A model generated the notes under the pieces. It was not told the DNA's origin, made no database searches, and was given only the letters and a program-made list of their open reading frames with translations. A DNA stretch of 64,000 nucleotides. Origin: Ascidiaceihabitans sp. Its GTDB lineage: Bacteria > Pseudomonadota > Alphaproteobacteria > Rhodobacterales > Rhodobacteraceae. Below are positions 8,500-19,135 of this stretch, piece after piece (the stretch's first letter is position 1; every line of letters starts with the position of its first letter). The translations under genes were made by a program, and so were the position numbers. The stretch is taken from NCBI GenBank assembly GCA_028248455.1, contig JAOKHV010000001.1:62001-126000 (forward strand), given 5' to 3'.

Positions 8500-8721
8500 T
8501 CAGGGATTACCAACAGGGTCATTGTAAACGCCGCCGCTTGGCGTTTTCATTACGAATGAAGCGTGGGAAACTGGGTAAACTTCCATCTCACCGGAAACTG
8601 TAGGAAACGAATTCCTACGTTTAGATGCGGCACGCGCTGCATAGGGTAAGAAGGTAACGGTGCCCAACGCTGCCACACCAGTCAAGATGGTTCCACGATC
8701 AACCTTTAGTTTGGACTTCAT
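8500..8721 (-). pseudogene. Truncated N-terminus of a Tat-exported metallo-beta-lactamase-fold hydrolase
   Basis: Seventy-three codons remain. They carry a signal-like N-terminus (KVDRGTILTGVAALGTVTF, then AARAA), followed by GEMEVYPVSHASFVMKTPSG and VYNDPVGNP. That is the first two strands of UlaG-like metal-dependent hydrolases, whose HxHxDH metal site normally follows within about 20 residues. Here a TGA ends the frame and aroQ begins 18 bases beyond, so roughly the last two thirds are gone. An AGGAG ribosome site 7 bases before the ATG is still intact. Reading it as a deletion remnant is inference; a short secreted peptide is the alternative. Confidence 0.7.
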
Positions 8722-8814
8722 CTTAGTTCTCCTACGCTCGAAGTTTGCACAAACAGTTTAGCAATACTTCTAAAATGGAGAAGTCACGTTTTCGCGTGCG
8801 GCATTTTCCCGCCA

Positions 8815-8846
8815 AACAAAAAAGGCGGCCCATTAGGACCGCCTTT
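8815..8846 (-). terminator. Rho-independent terminator of rpsB-tsf
   Basis: On the minus strand AAAGGCGGTCC, loop TAAT, GGGCCGCCTTT forms an 11-pair stem (one wobble) followed by a T-rich run. It starts 24 bases after the tsf stop. Confidence 0.9.
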
Positions 8847-8869
8847 CTGTAAATACTAAATCTAAGAGC

Positions 8870-9745
8870 TTAGCCGTTGTTGATTTTAGCAACTTCTGCT
8901 GCGAAATCTTCTTTAACAACTTCAATGCCTTCACCAACTTCAAGACGAACGAAACCAGTGATGGTTGCGCCTGCTGCCGTTGCTGCGGCTTCAACAGTCA
9001 AGTCGGGATTGATTACGAATGCTTGGTTCAGCAATGTTGCTTCAGCAACGTATTTTTTCATACGGCCAACAATCATTTTCTCAATCACAGCTTCTGATTT
9101 GCCTGACTCGCGGGCTATATCCATTTGAATCTGCTTCTCTTTTTCAACGCCATCGGCGTCCATATCGGCTTCGGACAATGCAAGTGGGTTCACAGCAGCA
9201 ATGTGCATCGCTACTTGTTTGCCAAATTCTTTGTCGCTACCGGTCAAGCCGACCAATACGCCGATTTTACCCATGCCTGGTGCAGCTGCGTTGTGAACGT
9301 AAGAAACAACAACGTCGGCTTCCAAAGTAGCCATGCGACGAACAGACATATTCTCGCCGATAACAGCAACAGCGTCAGTTACTGTTTGCTCAACGGATTT
9401 GCCATCCATGTCTGCTGCTTTTAGCTCATCGATGTTTGATGTGCCGGCAGCAACAGTGGCGATACCGCCAACCATTTTTTGGAAGTCAGCGTTTTTGCCA
9501 ACAAAATCGGTTTCAGAGTTAACTTCAACAGCAACACCTTTGCCGCCAACAACGCTAACAGCCACAAGGCCTTCAGCTGCTGTACGACCAGATTTTTTTG
9601 CTGCTTTAGCCAAACCTTTGGTGCGCAGCCAGTCAACAGATGCTTCCATGTCGCCATTATTTTCAGTCAACGCTTTTTTTGCGTCCATCATGCCTGCGCC
9701 AGTGCTGTCGCGCAGTTCTTTTACCATTGATGCAGTGATTGCCAT
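8870..9745 (-). CDS. tsf: Elongation factor Ts
   Basis: This 291-residue protein is the nucleotide exchange factor for EF-Tu. The N-terminal UBA-like domain begins [20 protein letters not shown], followed by the EF-Tu contact motif in the form [12 protein letters not shown] (the family more often has TDFVAKN). Two core subdomains follow, with normal length. It lies downstream of rpsB across a 93-base spacer holding a strong hairpin. A TCTCCT-type complement (AGGAGA on the coding strand) stands just before the ATG. Confidence 0.98.
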   Translation of the reverse strand: MAITASMVKELRDSTGAGMMDAKKALTENNGDMEASVDWLRTKGLAKAAKKSGRTAAEGLVAVSVVGGKGVAVEVNSETDFVGKNADFQKMVGGIATVAAGTSNIDELKAADMDGKSVEQTVTDAVAVIGENMSVRRMATLEADVVVSYVHNAAAPGMGKIGVLVGLTGSDKEFGKQVAMHIAAVNPLALSEADMDADGVEKEKQIQMDIARESGKSEAVIEKMIVGRMKKYVAEATLLNQAFVINPDLTVEAAATAAGATITGFVRLEVGEGIEVVKEDFAAEVAKINNG

Positions 9746-9781
9746 CTTGGTTCTCCTGATAAGAGTTATATCTTTAAACTG

Positions 9782-9811
9782 TATAGGGGCAAACCAAAGC
9801 CTGCCCCTATA
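9782..9811 (-). promoter_or_regulatory. Perfect hairpin in the rpsB-tsf spacer
   Basis: TATAGGGGCA (9782-9791) pairs perfectly with TGCCCCTATA (9802-9811) around a 10-base loop, between the rpsB stop and the tsf start. No strong U-tract follows on the transcript, so it is more likely an attenuator or processing/stability element than a full terminator. Confidence 0.6.
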
Positions 9812-9838
9812 ATTCAGTGTGCTAAAGCCAATTAAAGC

Positions 9839-10621
9839 TTAGCCAGCTTCTGGAGCGTCTGCTGGTGCTTCTGCAAGGGCTTCTTCAACAGGAGCTTCTT
9901 CCATTGCGCCAAGGTCAACGCCAGCTGCGCCCAATTGAGCGGACATGCCGTCAAGTGCTGCACGTGCTGCAAGGTCTGTATACAAAGCAATTGCGCGTGC
10001 CGCGTCATCGTTGCCTGGGATCAGGTAGTCGATGCCGTCTGGTGAGCAGTTTGTGTCAACGATCGCGATAACTGGGATGCCCAATTTGTTCGCTTCGGCT
10101 ACAGCCAATGCTTCTTTTTTTACGTCGATCACGAAGATGAGGTCAGGACGACCGCCCATTTCGCGAATACCACCCAAGGAAGCTTCTAGTTTAGCTTGGT
10201 CACGTTCCATGCCAAGACGCTCTTTCTTGGTGAAACCTTCAAAGCCGCGCTCTGCTTGCTCGTTAATGTTCTTCAGACGGTTGATAGACTTTGAAACTGT
10301 CTGCCAGTTAGTCAAAGTGCCACCCAACCAACGGTGGTTCATGTAATACTGTGCACATTTCTCAGCAGCGTCAGCGATTGGCTGTGCAGCCTGGCGCTTT
10401 GTACCTACGAAAAGAATGCTGCCACCTTTAGCAACGGTGTCACGGATCAATTTTAGTGCTTCTTCCAGCATTGGAAGAGACTGTGTAAGGTCCATGATGT
10501 GGATGCCATTACGTGAGCCGTAGATGTACGGGCCCATGCGTGGGTTCCAGCGTTGGGTTTGGTGACCAAAGTGAACGCCTGCTTCTAGCAATTGGCGCAT
10601 GGTGAACTCAGGTAGAGCCAT
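9839..10621 (-). CDS. rpsB: 30S ribosomal protein S2
   Basis: This 260-residue small-subunit protein opens [20 protein letters not shown]. It contains [14 protein letters not shown] and the conserved [11 protein letters not shown] and [18 protein letters not shown] strands. The last 30 or so residues form an Ala/Glu/Pro-rich acidic tail, common in alphaproteobacterial S2. It is first in rpsB-tsf, with a promoter at 10741-10769 and a leader of about 110 bases with several hairpins, the setting expected for S2 autogenous control. Confidence 0.98.
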   Translation of the reverse strand: MALPEFTMRQLLEAGVHFGHQTQRWNPRMGPYIYGSRNGIHIMDLTQSLPMLEEALKLIRDTVAKGGSILFVGTKRQAAQPIADAAEKCAQYYMNHRWLGGTLTNWQTVSKSINRLKNINEQAERGFEGFTKKERLGMERDQAKLEASLGGIREMGGRPDLIFVIDVKKEALAVAEANKLGIPVIAIVDTNCSPDGIDYLIPGNDDAARAIALYTDLAARAALDGMSAQLGAAGVDLGAMEEAPVEEALAEAPADAPEAG

Positions 10622-10740
10622 GTCGTAATACCTTTCCGGTTTTCGCCTCGTCGGGGGTTCAATGCGGATGCATCAACCGGCGGACTTTGGGGGATTTTGA
10701 TCCCAAGGCCCAAACCCCGACTGCGGGTTTAAGTCCCGCG
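10622..10740 (-). promoter_or_regulatory. rpsB: Structured 5' leader of rpsB
   Basis: Three pairings are visible in the leader. One hairpin is at 10723-10739 (GCGGG/CCCGC). A second is at 10691-10704 (GGGAT, loop TTTG, ATCCC). A long-range pairing joins TCGGGG(G)TT (10651-10659) to AACCCCGA (10713-10720) and encloses the second hairpin. This would be a closed multi-stem domain ending just before the ribosome site. Autoregulation by S2 is inferred from the family, not shown. Confidence 0.5.
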
Positions 10741-10769
10741 CGTATATGTCGGTATTTCTTTGGTGGCAA
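10741..10769 (-). promoter_or_regulatory. Sigma-70-type promoter for rpsB-tsf
   Basis: On the minus strand the -35 TTGCCA (complement of 10764-10769) and the -10 TATACG (complement of 10741-10746) are separated by exactly 17 bases. These match 5/6 and 4/6 of the consensus. Transcription would start near 10734. Confidence 0.6.
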
Positions 10770-10803
10770 GGGGTTTGACGTGATTACTTTGGCCACAAAG
10801 GGA

Positions 10804-11631
10804 TCACCGTCCCAGTAGTTTATTATGCCCTGCCCGTACAGCCAGTTCCGCGGCTTTAGCCAGTGCTTTGCGGTCCGTGAAATCAGCCACTTTTAGTGCG
10901 GGGTGATAGATGACGTCAATCGATCCTTGGGAGGCAGCTGCGAGGGTTCCTAGCAAATTGGTTGCAAATTCCATATCGCCCCACCATCCATAAAATGACT
11001 TAGGTTTGCCTTCTGGCGGATGATACACGACGCTTACTGGTTGAACCTGTATCGTCTCACGTAATTCAGCACCCATAAAAGACCCAAACAGCGTTGTTTT
11101 GAATGGCAACACTTGCTGACCGTCTGTGCTTGTCCCTTCGGGAAAAAACAACAGTTTGTGTCCCACCAACAAACGCGCCTGCATGATTTGTGTTTGTGCC
11201 GTCGCTTGGCCACGTTCCCGTTTAATAAACAGTGTACCTGTTGCACGCGCTAGCCAACCAATGCCAGGCCAACCCGCAACTTCGGCCTTGGAAACAAAGT
11301 AGATCCGTTTTGATGCGTTCAATACAAAAATATCTAACCAACCCGTGTGGTTCGCGACGACCGCCGCACGGTCCTGTAGTGGTGCGCCAGTCACATTAAG
11401 TGGCAACCGAAGAACCCGCAGCGCGTTACGACACACAAATTGTGTTATGTGGGGCGTGATTGGACGGCTAAGCCCGCAAGCGGGTCGCTCTATCAAGCGA
11501 ACCAACACTAAGACCAACAAACTCCCAAAAACCAAAACGATCAAAACCGTTGCCCGTACGACGACGCGCAGCCAACCCATTGCAGTTACCGCCTCGGGTT
11601 TGGGCTCTTCCGCTTCGGACCAAGTGTTCAT
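10804..11631 (-). CDS. olsA: 1-acyl-glycerol-3-phosphate acyltransferase family (OlsA-type)
   Basis: This 275-residue PlsC-family O-acyltransferase has one N-terminal membrane segment at about residues 22-47, then the acceptor motif NHTGWLD (94-100; His95 and Asp100 catalytic). The FPEGTSTDG phosphate-binding motif is near residue 165. Its start overlaps the stop of the OlsB-type gene by 4 bases. That supports the OlsB-OlsA pairing, in which OlsA esterifies lyso-ornithine (or lyso-glutamine) lipid at the inner membrane. General phosphatidate synthesis by the same enzyme is possible. The symbol rests on the neighbour. Confidence 0.85.
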   Translation of the reverse strand: MNTWSEAEEPKPEAVTAMGWLRVVVRATVLIVLVFGSLLVLVLVRLIERPACGLSRPITPHITQFVCRNALRVLRLPLNVTGAPLQDRAAVVANHTGWLDIFVLNASKRIYFVSKAEVAGWPGIGWLARATGTLFIKRERGQATAQTQIMQARLLVGHKLLFFPEGTSTDGQQVLPFKTTLFGSFMGAELRETIQVQPVSVVYHPPEGKPKSFYGWWGDMEFATNLLGTLAAASQGSIDVIYHPALKVADFTDRKALAKAAELAVRAGHNKLLGR

Positions 11632-12395
11632 CTTTTGGATTCTCCGCTGTAAATTCGCGATTGTCGTTCATTCAAATTGGCGGTGTCCATGATTAGGCAA
11701 ACATCTGTGGTGTTGAATTCATGATCCACAAACGCGCCCTCGCCCACGACCCCACCAAGGCGCAGATACGCCTTAATTAATGCGGGTATTTGCAGCATTG
11801 CTGTGCGGCGATCCAATTCTGTTTCAGGGATTAAGTCCATGGGTTGAACTGTCTTGCCGCGCGCACGAACACGTAACCCTTCGGGCGCAAGGTGGCGATG
11901 GTGCAACAATGATAAGGGAGCTGCCAAATCGGTTGTATCAGTGCCGCGAAAGCTAGCTACCCCGAACATAAGTTCGATTTCATGGTTAAACACATATTGT
12001 GCCAGAGCGTTCCAAAGATGAAACATTGCGGTACCACCACGATATTCAGGCCGCAAGCAAGACCTCCCTAATTCCAGCAATTTGCGTTCTGATTTGAGCA
12101 ATGGTGCTAATTCGTATTCGTCTTGCGAATAGTATTGTCCTGCGGCCACAGCCATTTCAGGACGCATTAGCCGGTATACACCAACAACGGCACCAATTGC
12201 ATCGTCATGCAGCAGCAAATGATCGACGAAAGGATCAAAACGATCTCTTTCTAATTTCTGAACGTGATCAACAAGATTTCCCTTGCCGCCGAGCTCTGAA
12301 ACAAAAACATCATAACGCAATCGCTGGGCAGAGCGAAGATCTTCATTGCTTGAAGCAATAGAAGTACGAAACTGGGGAGATGGGGCTTGTTTCAC
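11628..12395 (-). CDS. olsB: GNAT-fold N-acyltransferase, OlsB-type
   Basis: This 255-residue acyltransferase carries the family signature RLRYDVFVSELGGKG near residue 30. It also has VGVYRLMRPEMA, the ELGRSCLRPEYRGG acyl-donor loop and the LFGVASF-like strand. OlsB transfers a 3-hydroxyacyl group from ACP to the alpha-amino group of ornithine (GlsB relatives use glutamine), making an aminolipid that can replace phospholipids under phosphate limitation. It is coupled to the OlsA-type gene by a 4-base overlap. The choice between ornithine and glutamine cannot be made from sequence alone. Confidence 0.85.
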   Translation of the reverse strand: MKQAPSPQFRTSIASSNEDLRSAQRLRYDVFVSELGGKGNLVDHVQKLERDRFDPFVDHLLLHDDAIGAVVGVYRLMRPEMAVAAGQYYSQDEYELAPLLKSERKLLELGRSCLRPEYRGGTAMFHLWNALAQYVFNHEIELMFGVASFRGTDTTDLAAPLSLLHHRHLAPEGLRVRARGKTVQPMDLIPETELDRRTAMLQIPALIKAYLRLGGVVGEGAFVDHEFNTTDVCLIMDTANLNERQSRIYSGESKR

Positions 12396-12469
12396 GTTGT
12401 TGTCCCGACATCCGGATTTACTTCAAATTTTGCCAAATCTGTTAAACCATAAGTAATCTAAAGTCGAAG

Positions 12470-12658
12470 TCAAACGCTGTCATCAAAAACAGGAACCAAT
12501 GCGATCCGAGTGCTATCAATTACAATTTTGCCTTCGTTGCGGAAGTTCACTGTTAAGCGGCTGCTGATATTGCTTTGAACTTGCCCCGTGCCCCAATCTT
12601 GGTGGTCGGGATGGCGAACCAACATACCTGGAGCCAAAATGGCGTTTAGATCTTCCAT
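12470..12658 (-). CDS. DUF3553 protein
   Basis: This 62-residue protein has the GMLVRHPDHQDWGTGQVQS core and a VNFRNEGKIVID strand, typical of DUF3553. The fold resembles the small beta-barrel (SH3-like, CarD/UvrD C-terminal-like) domains that contact nucleic-acid machinery. It is divergent from chpT, with only 29 bases between the starts, so the two share one small control region. Function unknown. Confidence 0.85.
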   Translation of the reverse strand: MEDLNAILAPGMLVRHPDHQDWGTGQVQSNISSRLTVNFRNEGKIVIDSTRIALVPVFDDSV

Positions 12659-12687
12659 TTCACTATCTCCGTTTAGGAACCTATTTA

Positions 12688-13287
12688 ATGGCCCAAAATG
12701 ATCTTGATTTAGCTGCGTTGGTGAGTAGCCGGATTTGTCATGACCTCATATCCCCTATTGGCGCCATCAACAATGGTTTGGAGTTGCTAAATATGTCTGG
12801 TGCTACGCCGGTTGGCCCAGAAATGCAGCTGATTTACGACAGTGTTAAGAGTGCCAGCGCGCGTATTCGCTTTTTCAGGATTGCCTTTGGCACCGCCTCT
12901 GACGATCCAGTGGTTCGCAACGAGGTTACCTCGATCCTAACGGAAATGTTTAATGGTGGGCGTCTTGCTGTCGAATGGGGACCTGTGGATGGACAAACGC
13001 GAAAGGCGGTACGTTGTGCGTTTCTTGCGATCTTGTGTTTAGAAACAGCCATGCCATTTGGTGGACAGATCAGAGTCTCTAGCAGCCGCTCGTCGTGGGG
13101 AATTGTTGGGAAATCGGAAAAAATTTCCAATATCGATGTTCTTTGGAATGAAAGTTCATTTCCGAACACATCGGCAAAGATGTCTCCAACACATGTACAG
13201 TTTTCAATTTTAAGAACTGCAGCCAACGACGAAGACTTAGACCTTCGTCTCAAGCGTTCGCCAAACGAAATTTCAATCCTGTTCTAG
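12688..13287 (+). CDS. chpT: Histidine phosphotransferase ChpT
   Basis: This 199-residue phosphotransfer protein links the hybrid kinase CckA to the cell-cycle/motility regulators CtrA and CpdR. The dimerisation-helix motif SSRICHDLISPIGAINNGLE contains the phosphorylated His18. The C-terminal half is a degenerate ATPase-like fold without ATP-binding boxes, as in the family. In Rhodobacterales this relay controls flagella, gene-transfer-agent production and quorum responses rather than viability. Its stop faces the proA stop 6 bases away. Confidence 0.93.
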   Translation: MAQNDLDLAALVSSRICHDLISPIGAINNGLELLNMSGATPVGPEMQLIYDSVKSASARIRFFRIAFGTASDDPVVRNEVTSILTEMFNGGRLAVEWGPVDGQTRKAVRCAFLAILCLETAMPFGGQIRVSSSRSSWGIVGKSEKISNIDVLWNESSFPNTSAKMSPTHVQFSILRTAANDEDLDLRLKRSPNEISILF

Positions 13288-13292
13288 ATGAC

Positions 13293-14558
13293 TTATGCCC
13301 TTGTGGTGCCATCGCCCACGACCAAATACTTAAAACTGGTCAACTGGGTTGCCCCAACTGGCCCGCGCGCGTGCATTTTGCCCGTTGCGATCCCGATCTC
13401 TGCACCCATACCAAATTCGCCACCATCTGCAAACTGGGTGGATGTGTTGTGCATCAGGATGGCACTGTCTAACCGTTGCATAAAGTGATTTGCTGTTTTC
13501 TGGTCTTCAGTCAAAATACAATCGGTATGCTGCGATCCATATATTCGGATATGCTCAATCGCTTCGTCAACACCGTCCACGACCTTAGCAGCGATGATCA
13601 TATCAAGGTACTCTGTGCCCCAATCATCTTCGTTGGCAAGTACGGTGCCTTGAACGTTTGATAGCTGGCTGTCCGCTCGCACTTCGACACCTGCATCGAC
13701 TAAACGACCCAGAACATCGCTTCCGATTGTTTTGGCAATGTTCTTATGGATCAACAGGCACTCTGCAGCACCACAGATACCTGTGCGCCTTGTTTTCGCA
13801 TTCAGAACCACGCGCATGACTTTGTCCGGGTCAGCATGTTCATCTATGTAGATGTGCACAATTCCTTCGAGGTGGGCAAAAACGGGTACTCGGGCTTCAC
13901 GTTGCACCAAGCCGACGAGACCTTTGCCACCCCGTGGGACGATTACATCTATTGTCTCGGTCATCTTTAGCATTTCTGACACAGCTGCGCGGTCGCGGGT
14001 TGGGACCAGTTGAATTGCATCTTCCGGCAGGCCCGCATCGCGCAATCCCTTCGCCAAACAAGCATGTATTGCTTGCGAAGAATGGAAGCTCTCAGAACCA
14101 CCACGTAGAATAACTGCATTTCCAGCTTTAAGGCATAGAGCACCGGCATCCGCGGTCACGTTTGGCCGGCTCTCGTAAATCACGCCAATCACACCCAAGG
14201 GCGTACGAACACGGCGGATGTTAATACCAGTAGGTTGTGTCCATTCTGAAATAACCTCACCAACAGGGTCCGCTTGTTCTGCGATGTTGCACAGACCATC
14301 AACGATGGACTGAATCCGCTCTTCATCCAGCATCAAACGGTCCATCATCGCATCGGACAGTCCTTTATCTTGACCAAAAATGAGGTCTCTCGCATTTGCC
14401 TCGATAATTTGATCGCGGTTATTCCAAACATTTTGGGCGGCACCGATTAGGGCTGCATGCTTGCGGTCTGCGCTCGCAAAACCCAGTTGATGCGACGCGT
14501 TTTTGGCGCGTTGGCCGATGTCTTGCATCAAGTCGGTGATTGAATTCGTGTTTGTCAT
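13293..14558 (-). CDS. proA: Glutamate-5-semialdehyde dehydrogenase (gamma-glutamyl phosphate reductase)
   Basis: This 421-residue aldehyde-dehydrogenase-fold enzyme carries out the second step of proline synthesis, reducing gamma-glutamyl phosphate with NADPH. Diagnostic stretches are [19 protein letters not shown] and [14 protein letters not shown] with catalytic Cys262, plus the C-terminal [21 protein letters not shown]. It follows proB by 50 bases. The order obgE-proB-proA is typical for this group, and channeling of the labile phosphate between ProB and ProA fits the adjacency. Confidence 0.97.
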   Translation of the reverse strand: MTNTNSITDLMQDIGQRAKNASHQLGFASADRKHAALIGAAQNVWNNRDQIIEANARDLIFGQDKGLSDAMMDRLMLDEERIQSIVDGLCNIAEQADPVGEVISEWTQPTGINIRRVRTPLGVIGVIYESRPNVTADAGALCLKAGNAVILRGGSESFHSSQAIHACLAKGLRDAGLPEDAIQLVPTRDRAAVSEMLKMTETIDVIVPRGGKGLVGLVQREARVPVFAHLEGIVHIYIDEHADPDKVMRVVLNAKTRRTGICGAAECLLIHKNIAKTIGSDVLGRLVDAGVEVRADSQLSNVQGTVLANEDDWGTEYLDMIIAAKVVDGVDEAIEHIRIYGSQHTDCILTEDQKTANHFMQRLDSAILMHNTSTQFADGGEFGMGAEIGIATGKMHARGPVGATQLTSFKYLVVGDGTTRA

Positions 14559-14608
14559 CGTCCCTATCCTTTTGCGAACAGTCGTTCCGTTCTGAAAGCT
14601 GTATTTCC

Positions 14609-16746
<2,138 letters not shown>

Positions 16747-16790
16747 CTAACCTGCACTTAGCGCAGGCTCAATCACTTAGTCAGGTAATC

Positions 16791-17339
16791 CTACGTCGTG
16801 ATGTTCAGTTTTCGGGTGTATGTCCACGTGGGAACAGAACGATCCCGCGCAACGCTAAAGGTTTCTGCATCACCTAAGTATTCAAATCCACAATGGGTGA
16901 GTACTTTAGCTGAAGCAGGATTGTCTTGGAACACAGCGCCAAACATCGTGGTATTTGCCATCGGATTTGCGTCAACCAGGGTTTGTACCGCTTTAGAGGC
17001 TAGTCCGGTGTTCCAGTAAGCAGGAGCGACCCAATAACCAACTTCAGATTGATTGCGGTCCATTCGTGTCAAAGAGATGAGCCCCATAACTTCTGCACTA
17101 CCAGACTTAAGGCCGTCGATGACCCAAACATCTTCATCACGTTCGTGCGCGATGCAGCGGTTCACAAATGCTTCGGTGGTGCCTGGTGGCAAAGGATGTG
17201 GAATCGATGACGTCATACCTGCAACACGTTCATCTGATGCATAAAGTTCAATCAGACCCATATCCGAAACTCGCATTGGGCGTAGCTCAAAGCGATCAGT
17301 TTGAATGGTGCCTTGTGTTTTGATTTCGCTCATTTCCAT
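16791..17339 (-). CDS. GNAT N-acetyltransferase (RimJ/RimL-like)
   Basis: This 182-residue acetyltransferase opens TDRFELRPMRVSDMGLIELY, has the acetyl-CoA region near GYWVAPAYWNTGLASKAVQT, and ends with the NPASAKVLTHCGFEYLGDAE strand pair of RimJ-type enzymes. A purine-rich GGAGGAGGG precedes the ATG and overlaps the end of the LysE gene 2 bases upstream, so the two are coupled. Likely substrates are a protein N-terminus or a small amine; not resolvable here. Confidence 0.88.
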   Translation of the reverse strand: MEMSEIKTQGTIQTDRFELRPMRVSDMGLIELYASDERVAGMTSSIPHPLPPGTTEAFVNRCIAHERDEDVWVIDGLKSGSAEVMGLISLTRMDRNQSEVGYWVAPAYWNTGLASKAVQTLVDANPMANTTMFGAVFQDNPASAKVLTHCGFEYLGDAETFSVARDRSVPTWTYTRKLNITT

Positions 17340-17341
17340 CG

Positions 17342-17944
17342 TTATGTCCCTCCTCCGAACAGTACGAACAGCACAGATGCGACGGTTAATGCCGCAAGTG
17401 TATACATTAAATAGGGTTCCGCCGGAGTGCCTGCGAGTGTCTTGGCAAGACTATCCCCTGCGAGGGTCCAAAGTGGATGCATCAGCAATTGACAGGCCAA
17501 TAAAACAGCCGCAATTATTGCCGTTGCTTCAAATGTAGAAGTTCCAACGCCGACAAAGGCAGTAAACCCACCAACAATCATCGCCCACGCTTTTGGATTG
17601 AGCGGGTGAATGATCAAACCTGCTAAAAATCCCGGAGCTTTATCGCCGACTGATTCGGTTGAAAGGCGCATGTTTGCAACTTTCCAAGCTAACCAAATAA
17701 TATAGGCTGCAGAGATATATTTCAGAGCGAGAAAAATAAAAGGGGCGCGCTCGGCCAGTTCCATCAATCCAAAGCCAATTGGCCAGATAATCAATTGTTT
17801 CCCGAAGGCTACACCCAGCATGAATGGTAATGCCTGACGGAACCCATATCGTGCACCGGTCGCAAGCAACGCCATATTCGCAGGTCCGGGTGTCCCGACC
17901 TGTGAGGCCGCGAAAACGGCAAATGATGCGATTGCTACTGACAC
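17342..17944 (-). CDS. LysE/RhtB-family exporter
   Basis: This 200-residue inner-membrane amino-acid exporter has about six hydrophobic segments. It carries the family motif QVGTPGPANMALLATGARYGFRQ near the N-terminus (G-PGP after the first helix). It lies between rpmA and obgE, with a strong terminator at 17960-17995 in front of it, so its expression is probably by read-through or a local promoter. Exported solute is unknown. Confidence 0.9.
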   Translation of the reverse strand: MSVAIASFAVFAASQVGTPGPANMALLATGARYGFRQALPFMLGVAFGKQLIIWPIGFGLMELAERAPFIFLALKYISAAYIIWLAWKVANMRLSTESVGDKAPGFLAGLIIHPLNPKAWAMIVGGFTAFVGVGTSTFEATAIIAAVLLACQLLMHPLWTLAGDSLAKTLAGTPAEPYLMYTLAALTVASVLFVLFGGGT

Positions 17945-17959
17945 TTGTGATTACTCTCT

Positions 17960-17995
17960 AAAAGGAAAAAGGACCGGCGTTTCCGCCGATCCTTT
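17960..17995 (-). terminator. Terminator after rpmA
   Basis: On the minus strand AAAGGATCGGCG, tetraloop GAAA, CGCCGGTCCTTT makes a 12-pair stem (one wobble) followed by TTCCTTTT. It ends the ribosomal transcript 28 bases past rpmA and separates it from the LysE-GNAT-obgE-proBA string. Confidence 0.85.
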
Positions 17996-18023
17996 GATTT
18001 TTTAAAACCTGTGAGGGTACGAC

Positions 18024-18293
18024 TTATTCAGCTGCTTCCGCTGCCGGAAGTACCGAAATGAATTTACGGTTTTTAAGGCCGGTGCTGAAATTCACGTGAC
18101 CTTCAACTTTAGCGAAGATCGTGTGATCTTTGCCCATGCCAACGCCTTCAGACGGCCAAAACTTTGTGCCGCGCTGACGAACGATGATGTTGCCAGGGAT
18201 AACGGCTTCGCCGCCGTACTTTTTAACGCCTAGACGACGACCAGCTGAGTCGCGTCCGTTCCGGGATGAACCGCCTGCTTTTTTATGTGCCAT
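18024..18293 (-). CDS. rpmA: 50S ribosomal protein L27
   Basis: This 89-residue protein opens [20 protein letters not shown], with no cleavable leader, and has the [11 protein letters not shown] and IVRQRGT core. The N-terminus reaches the peptidyl-transferase centre in the ribosome. It lies 12 bases downstream of rplU and is followed by a strong terminator. Confidence 0.98.
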   Translation of the reverse strand: MAHKKAGGSSRNGRDSAGRRLGVKKYGGEAVIPGNIIVRQRGTKFWPSEGVGMGKDHTIFAKVEGHVNFSTGLKNRKFISVLPAAEAAE

Positions 18294-18305
18294 TGGTGTC
18301 TCTCC

Positions 18306-18947
18306 TTATTTCGTTAGGTCGGCAGCTTGCGCAACCCACTCAGGCTTAACTTTAACAGCGTCGAACGTTGCAACGTCAACCTTAGCCAAATCGGCAAAAG
18401 TTGCGATACCTGCTTCAACCAATTTCTTAGCAGCGGCTGGACCGACGCCAGTGATTGCTGTCAGATCGTCACCACCCGCAGCTTTAGGAGCAGCTTTTGC
18501 AACTGCAGCTTTAGGGGCGGCTGAACGTTTTTGGTCTTTGTTCGCAGCAGGCGTGTTTGCGTCGATTGCAGCTAAAGCTACAGAACCGACGGAACCCGCA
18601 CCAACAGCAGCATCAACACCAGATTTAGCAGCGTCAGAAGCAAGGATATCTGTGATACGAACCAAAGTCAGTTTTTGACGGTGACCTTTTGTACGCTTGG
18701 AAGAGTGCTTACGACGACGCTTAACGAAGTTAATTGTCTTAACGCCTTTGATCTGGTCGATCACTTCGGCTTGTACACCAGCACCCGCAACGAGAGGTGC
18801 ACCAACGGTGACTGTGTCACCACCAAGCATCAATACGTCATTGAATTGGATTTTTTGGCCAGCAATTGCAGCAAGTTTTTCAACACGGAGTACGTCTCCG
18901 GATTGAACTTTATACTGCTTGCCGCCGGTTTTAAGGACCGCGAACAT
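18306..18947 (-). CDS. rplU: 50S ribosomal protein L21 with C-terminal helix-hairpin-helix extension
   Basis: Residues 1-102 are a standard L21 ([18 protein letters not shown] through [20 protein letters not shown]). An Ala-rich linker of about 55 residues follows ([14 protein letters not shown]). After it comes a C-terminal domain around residues 160-205 with [20 protein letters not shown] and FADLAKVD, the helix-hairpin-helix pattern also seen in DNA-binding proteins. The total of 213 residues is twice the usual length. Extended L21 forms occur in alphaproteobacteria; the role of the tail is not known to me. Confidence 0.96.
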   Translation of the reverse strand: MFAVLKTGGKQYKVQSGDVLRVEKLAAIAGQKIQFNDVLMLGGDTVTVGAPLVAGAGVQAEVIDQIKGVKTINFVKRRRKHSSKRTKGHRQKLTLVRITDILASDAAKSGVDAAVGAGSVGSVALAAIDANTPAANKDQKRSAAPKAAVAKAAPKAAGGDDLTAITGVGPAAAKKLVEAGIATFADLAKVDVATFDAVKVKPEWVAQAADLTK

Positions 18948-19135
18948 GGGTCATTCCTTTGTTTTACCGCGTCGTTTGGCACCTACTTACATAGGGTTTC
19001 GTGGGTTTAACCCCGCCTCAGACAGCGCATCCCGTTTGGGATTTTCATGAAAATAAGGCGCAATGCGCCCGTATGGAAGATGCCAAATGCACTTGATTAT
19101 GCTGTATGTCAAGCATCATAGACCTGTTTTAGCCA

